The notes under the pieces: model-generated
The model's input: only the letters and a program-made list of their open reading frames with translations
Told to the model about the DNA's origin: nothing
Database searches by the model: none
Translations under genes and position numbers: made by a program
Shown here: in pieces, positions 1 to 8,723 of the stretch
Layout of the letters: every line of letters starts with the position of its first letter
How positions within the stretch are numbered: the first letter of the stretch is position 1
From: Bradyrhizobium arachidis
GTDB taxonomy: Bacteria; Pseudomonadota; Alphaproteobacteria; Rhizobiales; Xanthobacteraceae
Length of the DNA: 64,000 bases
Direction: 5' to 3'
NCBI RefSeq assembly: GCF_024758505.1
Contig: NZ_CP077970.1
Span: forward strand, 7,254,001 to 7,318,000

Positions 1-162
1 GTAGAGACGCTCGAGCAAGCCTGCGGGTTCCGGCCATCGCGAAAACTGCCTGAAATTGCCGCGAATGCGGCGGCGCTTTCCTCGGAACATTGAACGGAGG
101 GAGGCATTGGCAACCGGTCGCGCAATATGCGCGGCCCGAACTCACTTGCGAAGGAGTTGCCT

Positions 163-513
163 ATGCGAATTCTTGCCCTTGCAGCGCTTGCGGCCGCGAT
201 CAGCGCGCCGGTCGCGGCAAACGCGCAAGCCGACATCACGGTGGGGCGCGCACCTGGCGTTGTGGTCGAACGCGGTGCCAGCATCGCGGTCGACCAGCGA
301 TCGGCCTTCCGCGACTACGTCGTCGAGCAGCGCGTGCCCACCTTCACCGTTCCGGATCGCATCGTGGTCGGCGGCGTGCTGCCGGAGGCCGGCATCACCT
401 ATTACGACGTGCCGCAGCGCTTCGGCGCGACGACCTATCGCTACACCGTCGTGAACGGCGAGACCCTGCTGGTCGAGCCGCGCTCACGGCGCATCGTCGA
501 GGTGCTGGACTAG
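163..513 (+). CDS. small secreted DUF1236-like protein
   Basis: A 116-residue protein with a clear N-terminal signal peptide (hydrophobic run ILALAALAAAISAPVAA, probable cleavage after NAQA near residue 23). The mature part ends in a module resembling the DUF1236 family (YRYTVVNGETLLVEPRSRRI), common as small exported proteins in Bradyrhizobium. The start at 163 is preferred over an in-frame ATG at 127 because AAGGAG lies 7 bases upstream and the signal peptide then begins at residue 1. It is monocistronic and converges on glyS, with a terminator after it. Function unknown; probably periplasmic. Confidence 0.75.
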   Translation: MRILALAALAAAISAPVAANAQADITVGRAPGVVVERGASIAVDQRSAFRDYVVEQRVPTFTVPDRIVVGGVLPEAGITYYDVPQRFGATTYRYTVVNGETLLVEPRSRRIVEVLD

Positions 514-517
514 ACTA

Positions 518-570
518 GATGTCCGCCGCGCCAATTCGAAACTGGCGCGCAACAACCAACGACGGACATC
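518..570. other. nested inverted repeats after the DUF1236-like gene
   Basis: An outer arm GATGTCCG (518-525) pairs with CGGACATC (563-570), and an inner arm GCGCCA (528-533) pairs with TGGCGC (543-548). The structure begins just after the stop codon and sits directly before the terminator. It may form part of the 3' end of the transcript. No function is assigned. Confidence 0.45.
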
Positions 571-572
571 AG

Positions 573-611
573 GCCCCGCCCGGTTTTCCCCCCGCCGGGC
601 GGGGCATTTTT
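573..611 (+). terminator. intrinsic terminator of the DUF1236-like gene
   Basis: An 11-bp perfect stem, GCCCCGCCCGG (573-583) with CCGGGCGGGGC (595-605), closes a C/T-rich loop. It is followed by A then TTTTT (607-611). This is a strong Rho-independent terminator reading rightwards. Confidence 0.85.
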
Positions 612-617
612 GCAAAC

Positions 618-697
618 CGTCATTCCGGGGCGCGCGAAGCGCGAACCCGGAATCTCGAGATTCCGGGTTCGGTGCTGCGCACCGCCCCGGAATGACG
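618..697. repeat. palindromic intergenic repeat, family A copy 1
   Basis: The element begins CGTCATTCCGGGGCG and ends CGCCCCGGAATGACG, so its ends are inverted. The centre AATCTCGAGATT is also palindromic. Related copies lie at 3845-3945, 44905-44997, 50248-50353 and 55145-55245. It sits between convergent genes and has no coding capacity of its own. Confidence 0.85.
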
Positions 698-713
698 GGT
701 GTGGGGCACGAGA

Positions 714-2810
714 TCAATCCTGGATCTTCGAAAAATCCGCGACCGCACGCGTCGCGCTGCGGATTTCGTTGAGCAGTTTTAGCCGGTTCTCGCGCACCTT
801 CGGATCATCGTCGTTGACGCGGACCTTGTCGAAGAAGGCATCGACCGGCGGACGCAGCTTTGCCATCGCGCTCATCGCAGCGGCGAAGTCTTCCTTCGCA
901 ACCGCTGCACGCGCCTCGGTCGTCACCTCGCCGATCGCCTTCGCCAGCGCCTTCTCCTCAGTGAGGCTGTAGAGCGCCGCATCGGGCGCGCCGTCAAAGG
1001 TGCGCTTGTCCTTCTTCTCCTCGATCGAGAGGATGTTGCTGGCACGCTTGGTGCCGGCGAGCAGGTTCTTGCCGTCGTCGCTATCGAGAAATTTTCCGAG
1101 CGCCTCGACACGGCGGACGATCATCAGGAGATCGTCCTGGCCGCCGAGCGCGAACACGGCATCGACGAGATCATGCCGTGCGCCCTGCTCGCGAAGCTGG
1201 ACTTTCAGGCGGTCAGCGAAGAAGGCGAGAAGATCGCTCGGCAGCTTGCTGGCGTCCGCAGCGACGGACAGTCCCGCGAGCGCGGACTGCGCCGCCTTGA
1301 GGACCGGCAGGCGAAGCGCATTTTCGACAATCAGCCTGATCACACCCAGCGCCGCGCGACGCAGGGCATACGGGTCCTTCGATCCCGTCGGCTTCTCGTC
1401 GATCGCCCAGAAGCCGGCGAGCGTGTCGAGCTTGTCCGCCAGCGCCACCGCAACGCTCACCGGATCGGTCGGCACGCGGTCCGCGGGCCCTTGCGGCTTG
1501 TAATGCTCCTCGCACGCGGCCGCGACGGAAGCGTCCTCGCCCTGGGCCAGCGCGTAGTACTTGCCCATCAGGCCCTGCACTTCCGGAAATTCGCCGACGA
1601 CTTCGGTGAGCAGGTCCGCTTTCGCAAGCTGCGCAGCACGTGTCGCCTTCGCAACGTCGGCGCCGACCAGCGGCGCAAGCTCCGCCGCCAGCCGCTCAAT
1701 GCGCTTGATGCGCGCGGCCTGGGTGCCGAGCTTCTCGTGGAACACGATCTGCTCGAACTTTGGCAGCCGGTCTTGTAGCTTCGTCTTCAGGTCCGTCTCG
1801 TAGAAGAACTTCGCATCCGACAAACGCGCACGGATCACGCGCTCGTTGCCGGCGATGATGGTCGCTCCACCGTCGGTCGCCTCGATATTGGCGACCAGAA
1901 TGAACTTGTTGGCGAGCTTCCCCGTCTTGGGATCGCGCACCACGAAGCATTTCTGGTTGTTGCGAATGGTGGCGCGGATCACCTCGGCCGGCGTTGCCAA
2001 AAACTCTGCGTCGAACGAGCCCATCAGCACGACCGGCCATTCGACGAGGCCCGCGACCTCGTCGAGCAGGTTCTGGTCCTCGACGAGCTCAAAGCCTTGC
2101 GCGAACGCGAGCTCCGTAGCGTCGGCAAGGATCGAATCCTTGCGCCGCTCGGGGTCGAGCACGACTTTTGCGTCCAGCAGTTTTGCCTCGTAGTCCTCGA
2201 AGCGGCGCACCTGGATGGCAGCCGGCGCGAGGAAGCGATGGCCGTAGGTGGTCTGCCCGGTCTCGATGCCGTCGACCGAAAACTTCACGACATCGGGCTC
2301 CTCGGTCTCCAGCCCAAAGGTCGCGGTGATCGCGTGCAGCGGACGCACCCAGTTCAGCGAGCCCGGCTTGCCCGAGCGCGCACCCCAGCGCATCGATTTC
2401 GGCCAGGGGAAGGTGCGGATGATGACCGGCAAAATCTCGGCAAGCACGTCGATCGCGGCGCGGCCGGGCTTTTCGATCAGCGCGATGTAGAAGTCGCCCT
2501 TTGGGTCGCGTTGGATCTTGGCTTCGTCGAGCGACTTCAAACCGGTCGCTTTGAGAAAACCTTGCACGGCCGCGTCGGGCGCGCCCATTTTCGGTCCGCG
2601 GCGTTCGGTCTTGAGGTCCGGCTGGCGCGCGGGGATGCCGTGCACGGTCAGCGCGAGACGGCGCGGCGTCGCGAATGCCTTGGCGCCGTCATAGACGAGG
2701 CCCTCCGCGACGAGCTTGTCGGTGACCATGCGGCGCAGATCATCCGCGGCTTTCGCCTGCATGCGCGCGGGAATCTCTTCCGAGAACAGCTCTAGCAACA
2801 AATCGGGCAT
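714..2810 (-). CDS. glyS: glycyl-tRNA synthetase beta subunit
   Basis: A 698-residue protein, the usual length for the beta chain of the bacterial tetrameric (alpha2beta2) glycyl-tRNA synthetase, which charges tRNA-Gly in the cytoplasm. The N-terminus [18 protein letters not shown] is the family signature, and an HD-type region and C-terminal anticodon-binding part follow. Its ATG overlaps the glyQ stop by one base (TGATG), so the two chains are translationally coupled and probably made in equal amounts. It runs convergently toward the DUF1236-like gene, with a family A repeat between. Confidence 0.97.
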   Translation of the reverse strand: MPDLLLELFSEEIPARMQAKAADDLRRMVTDKLVAEGLVYDGAKAFATPRRLALTVHGIPARQPDLKTERRGPKMGAPDAAVQGFLKATGLKSLDEAKIQRDPKGDFYIALIEKPGRAAIDVLAEILPVIIRTFPWPKSMRWGARSGKPGSLNWVRPLHAITATFGLETEEPDVVKFSVDGIETGQTTYGHRFLAPAAIQVRRFEDYEAKLLDAKVVLDPERRKDSILADATELAFAQGFELVEDQNLLDEVAGLVEWPVVLMGSFDAEFLATPAEVIRATIRNNQKCFVVRDPKTGKLANKFILVANIEATDGGATIIAGNERVIRARLSDAKFFYETDLKTKLQDRLPKFEQIVFHEKLGTQAARIKRIERLAAELAPLVGADVAKATRAAQLAKADLLTEVVGEFPEVQGLMGKYYALAQGEDASVAAACEEHYKPQGPADRVPTDPVSVAVALADKLDTLAGFWAIDEKPTGSKDPYALRRAALGVIRLIVENALRLPVLKAAQSALAGLSVAADASKLPSDLLAFFADRLKVQLREQGARHDLVDAVFALGGQDDLLMIVRRVEALGKFLDSDDGKNLLAGTKRASNILSIEEKKDKRTFDGAPDAALYSLTEEKALAKAIGEVTTEARAAVAKEDFAAAMSAMAKLRPPVDAFFDKVRVNDDDPKVRENRLKLLNEIRSATRAVADFSKIQD

Positions 2811-3742
2811 CAGGCCGCTCCGCCCGCTTCGGTATGTATCCAGGCTTCGCCGCAGGCCTTTGCCAGTTCACGCACGCGAAGAATGTAGCTCTGCCGCTCG
2901 GTCACGGAGATGACGCCGCGCGCATCGAGCAGGTTGAAGACGTGGCTCGCCTTGATGCACTGGTCATAGGCCGGCAGCGCCATCAGGTGTTCTTTTCGAT
3001 TACCCTCGCGCCAGCCGGCCGCAAGATACTTTTTGCAGGCCTCCTCGGCCATCTTGAACTGCTCGAACAGCATTGCGGTGTCGGCGACTTCAAAATTGTG
3101 CCGCGAATATTCCTGCTCGGCCTGCAGGAAGACGTCGCCATAGGTGACCTTGGCGTCACCGTCGCGGCCGTTGAAGTTGAGGTCATAGACGCGGTCGACG
3201 CCCTGCACATACATCGCGAGGCGCTCGAGCCCGTAGGTGAGCTCGCCCGCGACCGGCGCGCACTCAAAGCCTGCGACCTGCTGGAAATAGGTGAACTGCG
3301 ACACTTCCATGCCGTCGCACCAGCACTCCCAGCCGAGCCCCCAGGCGCCCAGTGTCGGGCTTTCCCAGTCGTCCTCGACGAAGCGGATGTCGTGCACGGC
3401 GGAATCAATGCCGATCGCGGCGAGCGATTTCAGGTACAGCTCCTGAAGGTTCGGCGGCGACGGCTTCATGATGACCTGGAACTGGTAGTAGTGCTGCATC
3501 CGGTTGGGATTTTCGCCGTAGCGGCCGTCCTTGGGCCGACGCGACGGCTGCACATAGGCCGCATTCCAGGGCTTTGGCCCCAGCGCCCGCAAGGTCGTGG
3601 CCGGATGGAAGGTGCCCGCGCCCATCTCCATGTCATAGGGCTGCAGGATCACGCAGCCCTGCTCGGCCCAAAAGCGCTGGAGCGCGAGGATAAAGCCCTG
3701 GAACGAGCGTTCCGGGCGCATATGGGCGGGCAATGAGTCCAT
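2810..3742 (-). CDS. glyQ: glycyl-tRNA synthetase alpha subunit
   Basis: A 310-residue catalytic chain of the class II tetrameric glycyl-tRNA synthetase. Diagnostic segments are [19 protein letters not shown] and the motif 2 region around [19 protein letters not shown], followed by the [10 protein letters not shown] strand. It forms an operon with glyS, with a one-base stop/start overlap. The first ATG (3742) gives [13 protein letters not shown]; a start at the internal ATG seven codons later is also possible. No T-box or glycine riboswitch is evident upstream, where a family A repeat lies. Confidence 0.97.
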   Translation of the reverse strand: MDSLPAHMRPERSFQGFILALQRFWAEQGCVILQPYDMEMGAGTFHPATTLRALGPKPWNAAYVQPSRRPKDGRYGENPNRMQHYYQFQVIMKPSPPNLQELYLKSLAAIGIDSAVHDIRFVEDDWESPTLGAWGLGWECWCDGMEVSQFTYFQQVAGFECAPVAGELTYGLERLAMYVQGVDRVYDLNFNGRDGDAKVTYGDVFLQAEQEYSRHNFEVADTAMLFEQFKMAEEACKKYLAAGWREGNRKEHLMALPAYDQCIKASHVFNLLDARGVISVTERQSYILRVRELAKACGEAWIHTEAGGAA

Positions 3743-3844
3743 CGTCAGTTCAGGCTCTCGCGGGGGGTTTTGAATCGCGCGGGACCGTATCGACGGCGGA
3801 GATGGGAATCAAGGCAAAGGGGGGCGGAAACGCGGCCCAACGAC

Positions 3845-3945
3845 CGTCATTCCGGGGGGGTCCGCAGGACCGAACCCGGAATCTCGAGATTCCACAATGC
3901 GCGATTACGCATTGGGGTTCGCCCTTTCGCGCGCCCCGGAATGAC
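3845..3945. repeat. palindromic intergenic repeat, family A copy 2
   Basis: It starts CGTCATTCCGGGG, carries the core AACCCGGAATCTCGAGATTCC, and ends GCGCCCCGGAATGACAG. The inner part has its own inverted pair (AATGCGCGATTACGCATT). It lies between glyQ and the 69-residue membrane protein gene. Confidence 0.85.
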
Positions 3946-3963
3946 AGCGTGTGAAATCGAAAA

Positions 3964-4173
3964 CTACCCCGGCCGATACGCCCCGGTGACGGGGTCCCGC
4001 TTCAACGTTCGAATTTCCCCGGCATGGGCGGCTTCAGCGACGCGCGACAGGCGCATCTCTTCCAGCTCCTGGTTGATCCGGACGGCGGTCTTGTACGCCC
4101 AGCGAACCACGGCAAGTCCACCCAGAACGCCCGCGAATGCAACGAACGGCGGCATCTGTCGATCCTTGTTCAA
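3964..4173 (-). CDS. small single-TM hypothetical protein
   Basis: A 69-residue protein with one hydrophobic segment near the N-terminus (FVAFAGVLGGLAVVRWAYK, about residues 10-28). A charged, probably cytoplasmic tail follows (INQELEEMRLSRVAEAAHAGEIRTLKRDP). It lies downstream of the S49 peptidase gene on the same strand, 88 bases away, and could be cotranscribed. I do not recognise a characterised family. The protein-like amino acid order, with an amphipathic helix after the membrane segment, supports a real gene. Confidence 0.6.
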   Translation of the reverse strand: MNKDRQMPPFVAFAGVLGGLAVVRWAYKTAVRINQELEEMRLSRVAEAAHAGEIRTLKRDPVTGAYRPG

Positions 4174-4261
4174 TGCTCAGCCCCCACACGTATTCTCGCG
4201 CAAAGGGGCGTCTCCTGCAATCGGATGCCCAGGGACCAAATGGCGCGGCAACCGCCTGACC

Positions 4262-5170
4262 TCAGAACCCGAATTTCGCCCAAATCGCCCGCGTTTCCAG
4301 CGCCGAGATCAGATCGTCCGGCAGGGCCGACAGCCCCTCCAGGGCTGAAAGCTGGCCCGCGCCGGGAGATTTGCGGCCCAAAAAGCCCGACAACAGCCCG
4401 GTCGGCTGGGCGATCACGGGCGTGAGAACCTTCTCGCCATAGCGGGCACGAAGAGTTGAGCGGAGGTCGCCGATCCCGTCGGCGAGCCCAAGCGAGACGG
4501 CGCTCTCGCCAGCCCAGTATTCGCCCGTGAAGAGAGTATCCTCAGTGCCCTTCAGCCGCGCTCGACGGCTCTCCTTCACCAGCGCGATGAAGATCTGATG
4601 GATCTCGCGCTGGATCGATTTCAGCCGCGCCACGTCATCAGGGTTTTCGGGCAGGAACGGATCGAGCATCGCCTTGTGCTCGCCGGCGGTATAGAGGCGG
4701 CGCTCGATGCCGAGCCTCTTGATCGCCTCCTGGAAGCCAAAGCTGCCGCCGACGACGCCGATGGAACCGAGGATCGAGGAGGGATCGCAAAAAATCTCGT
4801 CGCCCGCGCAAGCGATCATGTAGCCGCCGGAGGCCGCGACGTCCTCGACGAACACCAGCACCGGCAGTTTCTTCTCCGCCGCGAGCTGCTTGATGCGTAA
4901 GTAGATCTGGCGCGACTGCACCGGCGAGCCGCCGGGCGAGTTGATCACCAGCGCCACCGCCTTGGCGTTGCGGACCGAGAAGGCGCGCTCCAGGACGCGG
5001 GCGACGCCCGCGAGCGTCATGCCCGGCCGCAGCGGCGTCACCGCGCCGATCACACCCGACAGCCGCACGACGGGCACGACCGCGGCGCCCGGACGAAAGC
5101 GCGCGGGCAGATATTCCTTGAGTTTATCGATCAGGCCGGACTCTTTGCCATCATTCGAATGTTCGGCCAT
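4262..5170 (-). CDS. S49 family serine peptidase (SppA/SohB-like)
   Basis: A 302-residue member of the ClpP/crotonase-fold S49 peptidases, which degrade signal-peptide remnants or membrane protein segments. The expected Ser/Lys dyad is visible: the nucleophile Ser in DVAASGGYMIACAGD and the Lys in GEHKAMLDPF. The oxyanion region (VINSPGGSPVQSRQIYLRI) is also present. It is the short, single-domain form. No strong transmembrane segment is obvious, so it may act from the cytoplasmic face. The G of NSPGGSP and the SILGSIGV segment match the family well. Confidence 0.9.
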   Translation of the reverse strand: MAEHSNDGKESGLIDKLKEYLPARFRPGAAVVPVVRLSGVIGAVTPLRPGMTLAGVARVLERAFSVRNAKAVALVINSPGGSPVQSRQIYLRIKQLAAEKKLPVLVFVEDVAASGGYMIACAGDEIFCDPSSILGSIGVVGGSFGFQEAIKRLGIERRLYTAGEHKAMLDPFLPENPDDVARLKSIQREIHQIFIALVKESRRARLKGTEDTLFTGEYWAGESAVSLGLADGIGDLRSTLRARYGEKVLTPVIAQPTGLLSGFLGRKSPGAGQLSALEGLSALPDDLISALETRAIWAKFGF

Positions 5171-5280
5171 GCCGTTACCTCATTTTAACCGATTCTTATC
5201 ACGCGACTGTCATTGACATCGCCGGAACGTGTTTTGCAAAGCAGTCGCCGAGCGGCTGCAATGGCGCAGCGGAGAACGAC

Positions 5281-5379
5281 ATGAAGATTTATCTGCTGAT
5301 CATGCTGATGGGCGCGCTTTTCACGGCGATTCGCTTCACCACGGCGCAGGAACAGCAGACGAATTCGCTTCCCCAGTAG
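5281..5379 (+). CDS. possible 32-residue secreted or membrane peptide
   Basis: A short frame encoding MKIYLLIMLMGALFTAIRF followed by TTAQEQQTNSLPQ. A good ribosome site (GGAG at 5271-5274) lies 6 bases before the ATG. The hydrophobic N-terminus followed by TTAQEQ resembles a signal peptide or a single membrane helix. It lies between the divergent S49 peptidase gene and the convergent methyltransferase gene. There is no homology support, so it may be a chance frame. Confidence 0.4.
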   Translation: MKIYLLIMLMGALFTAIRFTTAQEQQTNSLPQ

Positions 5380-5386
5380 ATCGACC

Positions 5387-6190
5387 TCACGGCTGCGCCA
5401 GCGGCAGCACCGCTCTCCCCTCGAGAATTTCCCTCACATTCTTCTGCACCTGTTTTTTGGGCACGTCTGACTCTTCGTTGAGCAAGAGGTCGTTGAGCAT
5501 CAAGCCTTGCAGGATGCGCAGCGGCGCCCTGCCCCCTTTGACCGCGCGCACCAGCACCCGGATCGCAGGGCTCGACGCATCGCCATGAACCGGCAGCACG
5601 GCGAGACTGCCAAACCCCCGTGATAGCGCTGCCAACACGTCGGTCAATCCATCCGCGCGCCAGATCAGGGTCAGTACGCCGCCGGATTTGAGGATGCGGC
5701 GGGCGGCATGCACCCAGGCCTGCAACGTGTCTTCGGACGCGACATGCGCGCTCTGGCGCGCCTGGTCCGGCGAAGCGCGATGGCGCGCCGGATCGTTGAA
5801 GGGCGGATTGGTCAGGATGACGTCGACGCTGTCAGGCGGCAGGCCGCTGGCCGCGAATGTCTCAGCGTCAGCGGTGACGTCGAGCACCACCGTTTCGGCC
5901 GGGATTGAATTCGCCGCTGCATTGGCGCGCGCAAGACGCGCAAGGTCCGGATCAATCTCGACCAGCACCAGATCGATGCCCCCGACGCGGCGCGCAAGCG
6001 CTAGTCCCGCCGTGCCGACGCCCGCGCCGAAATCGACCACGCGCGCGCCGGCGTATGCCGACGTCGCCGCCGCAAGCAGGACCGCGTCGTGCCCGGCGCG
6101 GTGGCCGGAGCGCGGCTGCGTCAGGCGCAACTGTCCGCCGAGAAACGCGTCCTCGGTGACGTCGAGTTCCGTGGCCGCGAGCTCAGTCAT
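5387..6190 (-). CDS. class I SAM-dependent methyltransferase (TrmN6/YfiC-like)
   Basis: A 267-residue protein. The SAM-binding motif VVDFGAGVGTAGLALARR is followed by an acidic strand end (VLVEID). The catalytic motif ILTNPPFND is the NPPF/Y signature of N6-adenine methyltransferases acting on tRNA1(Val) A37 or similar targets. The N-terminal FLGGQLRLTQPRSGHRAGHDAVLL matches the TrmN6 family. The ATG at 6190 is chosen because it overlaps the end of the DUF2007 gene (8 bases), suggesting coupling. An upstream in-frame start at 6259 would extend well into that gene. The RNA substrate is inferred. Confidence 0.85.
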   Translation of the reverse strand: MTELAATELDVTEDAFLGGQLRLTQPRSGHRAGHDAVLLAAATSAYAGARVVDFGAGVGTAGLALARRVGGIDLVLVEIDPDLARLARANAAANSIPAETVVLDVTADAETFAASGLPPDSVDVILTNPPFNDPARHRASPDQARQSAHVASEDTLQAWVHAARRILKSGGVLTLIWRADGLTDVLAALSRGFGSLAVLPVHGDASSPAIRVLVRAVKGGRAPLRILQGLMLNDLLLNEESDVPKKQVQKNVREILEGRAVLPLAQP

Positions 6191-6410
6191 CGGGGCGCAG
6201 TTCATGGCTGAGGCCGGCCTCGGTGAGGAGCTGGCGAGCCTCGCTGGCGTCGTCCTCATGAACCAGGATCCGCCGCGGCAGGATGCCGAGCGAGCCCTCG
6301 ATGATGCTCATGTTCTGGTCCAGGACCAGATGGTGGATGTTCGCGCCATCGAGCAGCGCGCCGATCGCCGATACCAGCACCATGTCGTTGGTCCGCACCA
6401 GTTCGCGCAA
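6183..6410 (-). CDS. DUF2007 family protein (putative signal transducer)
   Basis: A 75-residue protein matching the DUF2007 pattern: LRELVRTNDMVLVSAIGALL, then ANIHHLVLDQNMSIIEGSLG and ILPRRILVHEDD. The best start is a TTG at 6410 because AGGAGG lies 5 bases upstream and the conserved domain begins there; the longer frame to 6686 is non-homologous. An internal ATG at 6382 would cut the first strand. Its end overlaps the methyltransferase start. DUF2007 proteins are small ferredoxin-fold-like proteins of unknown role. Confidence 0.8.
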   Translation of the reverse strand: MRELVRTNDMVLVSAIGALLDGANIHHLVLDQNMSIIEGSLGILPRRILVHEDDASEARQLLTEAGLSHELRPDD

Positions 6411-6539
6411 AAAAGCCTCCTGCCTGAGGGCAAATACGGGGGAAATGTCAATCAGTTCCCGCTCTTGCCGCATCCGTCCGCAGTTTCTATTGTCTAGGAA
6501 CCGAAGATAGCCCGTTCCGGGCAAATATTGGAGACCGGC

Positions 6540-7547
6540 GTGGCCGTAATCGTACCTTTCGAAACTCCCGGCGCGTCGATCGAAGAGCTGGTTGCCCTTG
6601 TCGCCCCTGACATGGAGCGCGTCAACGCGACGATCCTGTCGCGCACCGGCTCCGACGTGACCATGATCCCGGAAGTGGCCAACCACCTCATCTCCTCAGG
6701 TGGCAAGCGGCTGCGGCCGATGCTGACGCTCGCCATGGCCAACCTCGCCGGCTACACCGGCGACGGCCATATCAAGCTCGCCGCGTCCGTGGAGTTCATG
6801 CATACCGCCACACTGCTGCATGACGACGTCGTCGACGAGAGTGAGATGCGGCGCGGCAAGCTGTCGGCGCGCATGCTGTGGGGCAACGAGGCGAGCGTGC
6901 TGGTCGGCGACTTCCTGCTCGGCCAGGCGTTTCGCATGATGGTCGAGGTCGGCTCGCTGCGCGCGCTCGACATTCTCTCGGCTGCGGCCGCCACCATCGC
7001 CGAGGGTGAGGTGATGCAGCTTGCGGCCGCAAAGAACACCGCGACCACCGAGGACGAATATCTCGCCGTGATCCGCGCCAAGACCGCGGAATTGTTCGCG
7101 GCTGCCTGCGAGGTCGGCCCCGTCATCGCCAACCGCCCGAAGGCGGAGCAGACCGCCTGCCGATCCGTCGGCATGAATCTCGGCATCGCCTTCCAGCTCG
7201 TCGACGACGTGCTCGACTATGGCGGCAAGAGCGCAAAGCTCGGCAAGAACACCGGCGACGATTTCCGCGAGGGCAAGATCACCCTCCCCGTGGTGCTCGC
7301 CTTCCGCCGCGGCAATGACGCCGAGCGCGCCTTCTGGATCCGCGCGCTGGAGCGCGGCGAAATCGGCGACGCCGACCTCGACCACGCGATCGGGCTGATG
7401 AACAAGCACCGCGCCCTCGAAGACACGCTCAGCCGCGCCCAGCACTACGGCGCCATGGCGGTCGATGCGCTCGCGCTGTTCCCGTCCTCGCCGATGAAGA
7501 GCGCGCTGGAGCAGGTGGTGGCGTTCTGTTTGGCCAGGTCGCATTAG
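6540..7547 (+). CDS. long-chain polyprenyl diphosphate synthase
   Basis: A 335-residue trans-isoprenyl diphosphate synthase, likely making the octa- to decaprenyl chain for ubiquinone. It has the GGKRLRP substrate loop (about 54-60), the first Asp-rich motif in LLHDDVVDE (DDVVD, 95-99) and the second in QLVDDVLDYGG (222-226). The GTG at 6540 is preferred over the TTG at 6528 because GGAG (6530-6533) sits 6 bases before it. It is divergent from the DUF2007 gene. Chain length cannot be read safely from sequence; ispB/ddsA-type naming is an inference, so no symbol is given. Confidence 0.93.
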   Translation: MAVIVPFETPGASIEELVALVAPDMERVNATILSRTGSDVTMIPEVANHLISSGGKRLRPMLTLAMANLAGYTGDGHIKLAASVEFMHTATLLHDDVVDESEMRRGKLSARMLWGNEASVLVGDFLLGQAFRMMVEVGSLRALDILSAAAATIAEGEVMQLAAAKNTATTEDEYLAVIRAKTAELFAAACEVGPVIANRPKAEQTACRSVGMNLGIAFQLVDDVLDYGGKSAKLGKNTGDDFREGKITLPVVLAFRRGNDAERAFWIRALERGEIGDADLDHAIGLMNKHRALEDTLSRAQHYGAMAVDALALFPSSPMKSALEQVVAFCLARSH

Positions 7548-7579
7548 GCCGTCGAAAAGTCAGCAACCCTGTCGATCCA

Positions 7580-7765
7580 AACTCCGCTATCATGCTCCGC
7601 GACCCGGCTACGCCAAGGCTTCGCCGGGGTTTGCGGTCGTGGGGCGCCGAAGCTTTAGCGTAGGCGGCAAGCGGGGCATCCAGTATTCCAGAGGTTTCGC
7701 GAGTCATCACAACCGCCGCGGCGTACTGGATCGCCCGGTCGAGAGCCGGGCGATGACAGCGGTGT
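7580..7765. repeat. intergenic repeat-like region with inverted ends
   Basis: Non-coding sequence between convergent genes. It contains GGATCGCCCGGTCGAGAGCC and the pairing CGCCCGG...CCGGGCG near 7731-7752, plus an AAGCTTTAGC/GCTACGCCAAGGCTTCGCC-type arm near 7610-7660. Such blocks are typical dispersed palindromic repeats in Bradyrhizobium. The boundaries are approximate. Confidence 0.5.
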
Positions 7766-7811
7766 GTTGGCGCGCGCCTTCTCAACGTCGTCGCGCGACG
7801 AAGACTGAGCC

Positions 7812-8696
7812 TCAGCTCAACGTCCCCGAATGCACCCACCAGCCGGGTTGCTCGTGCCTGATCTTTTCGGCGGCACGGCGGGCATCCGCGGTGTTCTCGT
7901 AGATTGCAAAACACGTCGCGCCCGAGCCCGACATTCGCGCGAGCCAGGCGCCGTTGGTGGCGTTGAGCGCCGAGATTACCTCGCCGATCACAGGCTGAAC
8001 GCGGGTCGCCGGCTCTTCCAGATCGTTCGAGCTCGTGGCGAGCGCTTCAACCCAGTCTTCGAGCGAGCCGCCGGCATCCGGCCAGGACGGCGACCGGAGC
8101 ACATCGGTTGCGCCAACGAGCAGCTCGCCATTGCGCAAGCCGAGTGCGGCGAAAACATCCTTGGTCGCGACCGCAAGACGCGGATTGACCATGACGCAAG
8201 GCATCGTCGGCACGCTCAGCGGCAGAAGCTGCTCGCCGACGCCGGTCATGTCGCAGGCGCGCGAGACCAGGCACACCGGGACGTCGGCGCCGGTTGCGAG
8301 TGCAACCTCCTGAATCCTGACATCGTCGAGCGAAAGGCCGTTGAGGCGCGCGAGCAGCCGGAGCGCTGCGGCAGCATCCGCCGAGCCGCCACCGATTCCG
8401 GCCGCCACCGGCAGCACCTTGTCGAGCGAGAAGGCGCCGACCTTGAGGCCCGGCACCGCGTCGGCCAAAAGCCTTGCCGCCTTGAGCACGAGATTATCAG
8501 CGGTCTCGCCGCAGAACGACGCGAGCGGTCCCGTGGTGGTGAGCTTCAACTCCGCGCCCGGGTCGAGCGTGAGACGATCGGCGCAGTCGGCGAACGCGAC
8601 CACGCTTTCCAGATCATGATAGCCGTCGGTGCGACGGCCGATGACGCGAAGGCTCAGATTGACCTTCGCGCGCCCCTCTTCAATCAACGCCGGCAT
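7812..8696 (-). CDS. ispE: 4-diphosphocytidyl-2-C-methyl-D-erythritol kinase
   Basis: A 294-residue GHMP-superfamily kinase that phosphorylates CDP-methylerythritol in the MEP isoprenoid pathway. The N-terminus carries AKVNLSLRVIGRRTDGYHDL, with the conserved Lys of AKVN and the GYH motif. The ATP-binding glycine-rich motif is PVAAGIGGGSADAAAALR, with the catalytic Asp after GGGSA. The C-terminus has the GSGATCFAIY motif. It converges on the polyprenyl synthase gene, so two isoprenoid genes are neighbours. The TPR gene lies 27 bases upstream on the same strand and is probably cotranscribed. Confidence 0.96.
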   Translation of the reverse strand: MPALIEEGRAKVNLSLRVIGRRTDGYHDLESVVAFADCADRLTLDPGAELKLTTTGPLASFCGETADNLVLKAARLLADAVPGLKVGAFSLDKVLPVAAGIGGGSADAAAALRLLARLNGLSLDDVRIQEVALATGADVPVCLVSRACDMTGVGEQLLPLSVPTMPCVMVNPRLAVATKDVFAALGLRNGELLVGATDVLRSPSWPDAGGSLEDWVEALATSSNDLEEPATRVQPVIGEVISALNATNGAWLARMSGSGATCFAIYENTADARRAAEKIRHEQPGWWVHSGTLS

Positions 8697-8723
8697 TGGC
8701 GATTGCCCCCAAACACTTTTTGA

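Noticed and set aside
1..162. A possible partial gene at the window start
   Set aside because: No frame in this stretch has recognisable protein content; it most likely holds the promoter of the first gene.
3743..3963. Possible glycine riboswitch or T-box ahead of glyQ
   Set aside because: No conserved glycine-riboswitch or T-box elements were seen; the region is mostly a family A repeat.
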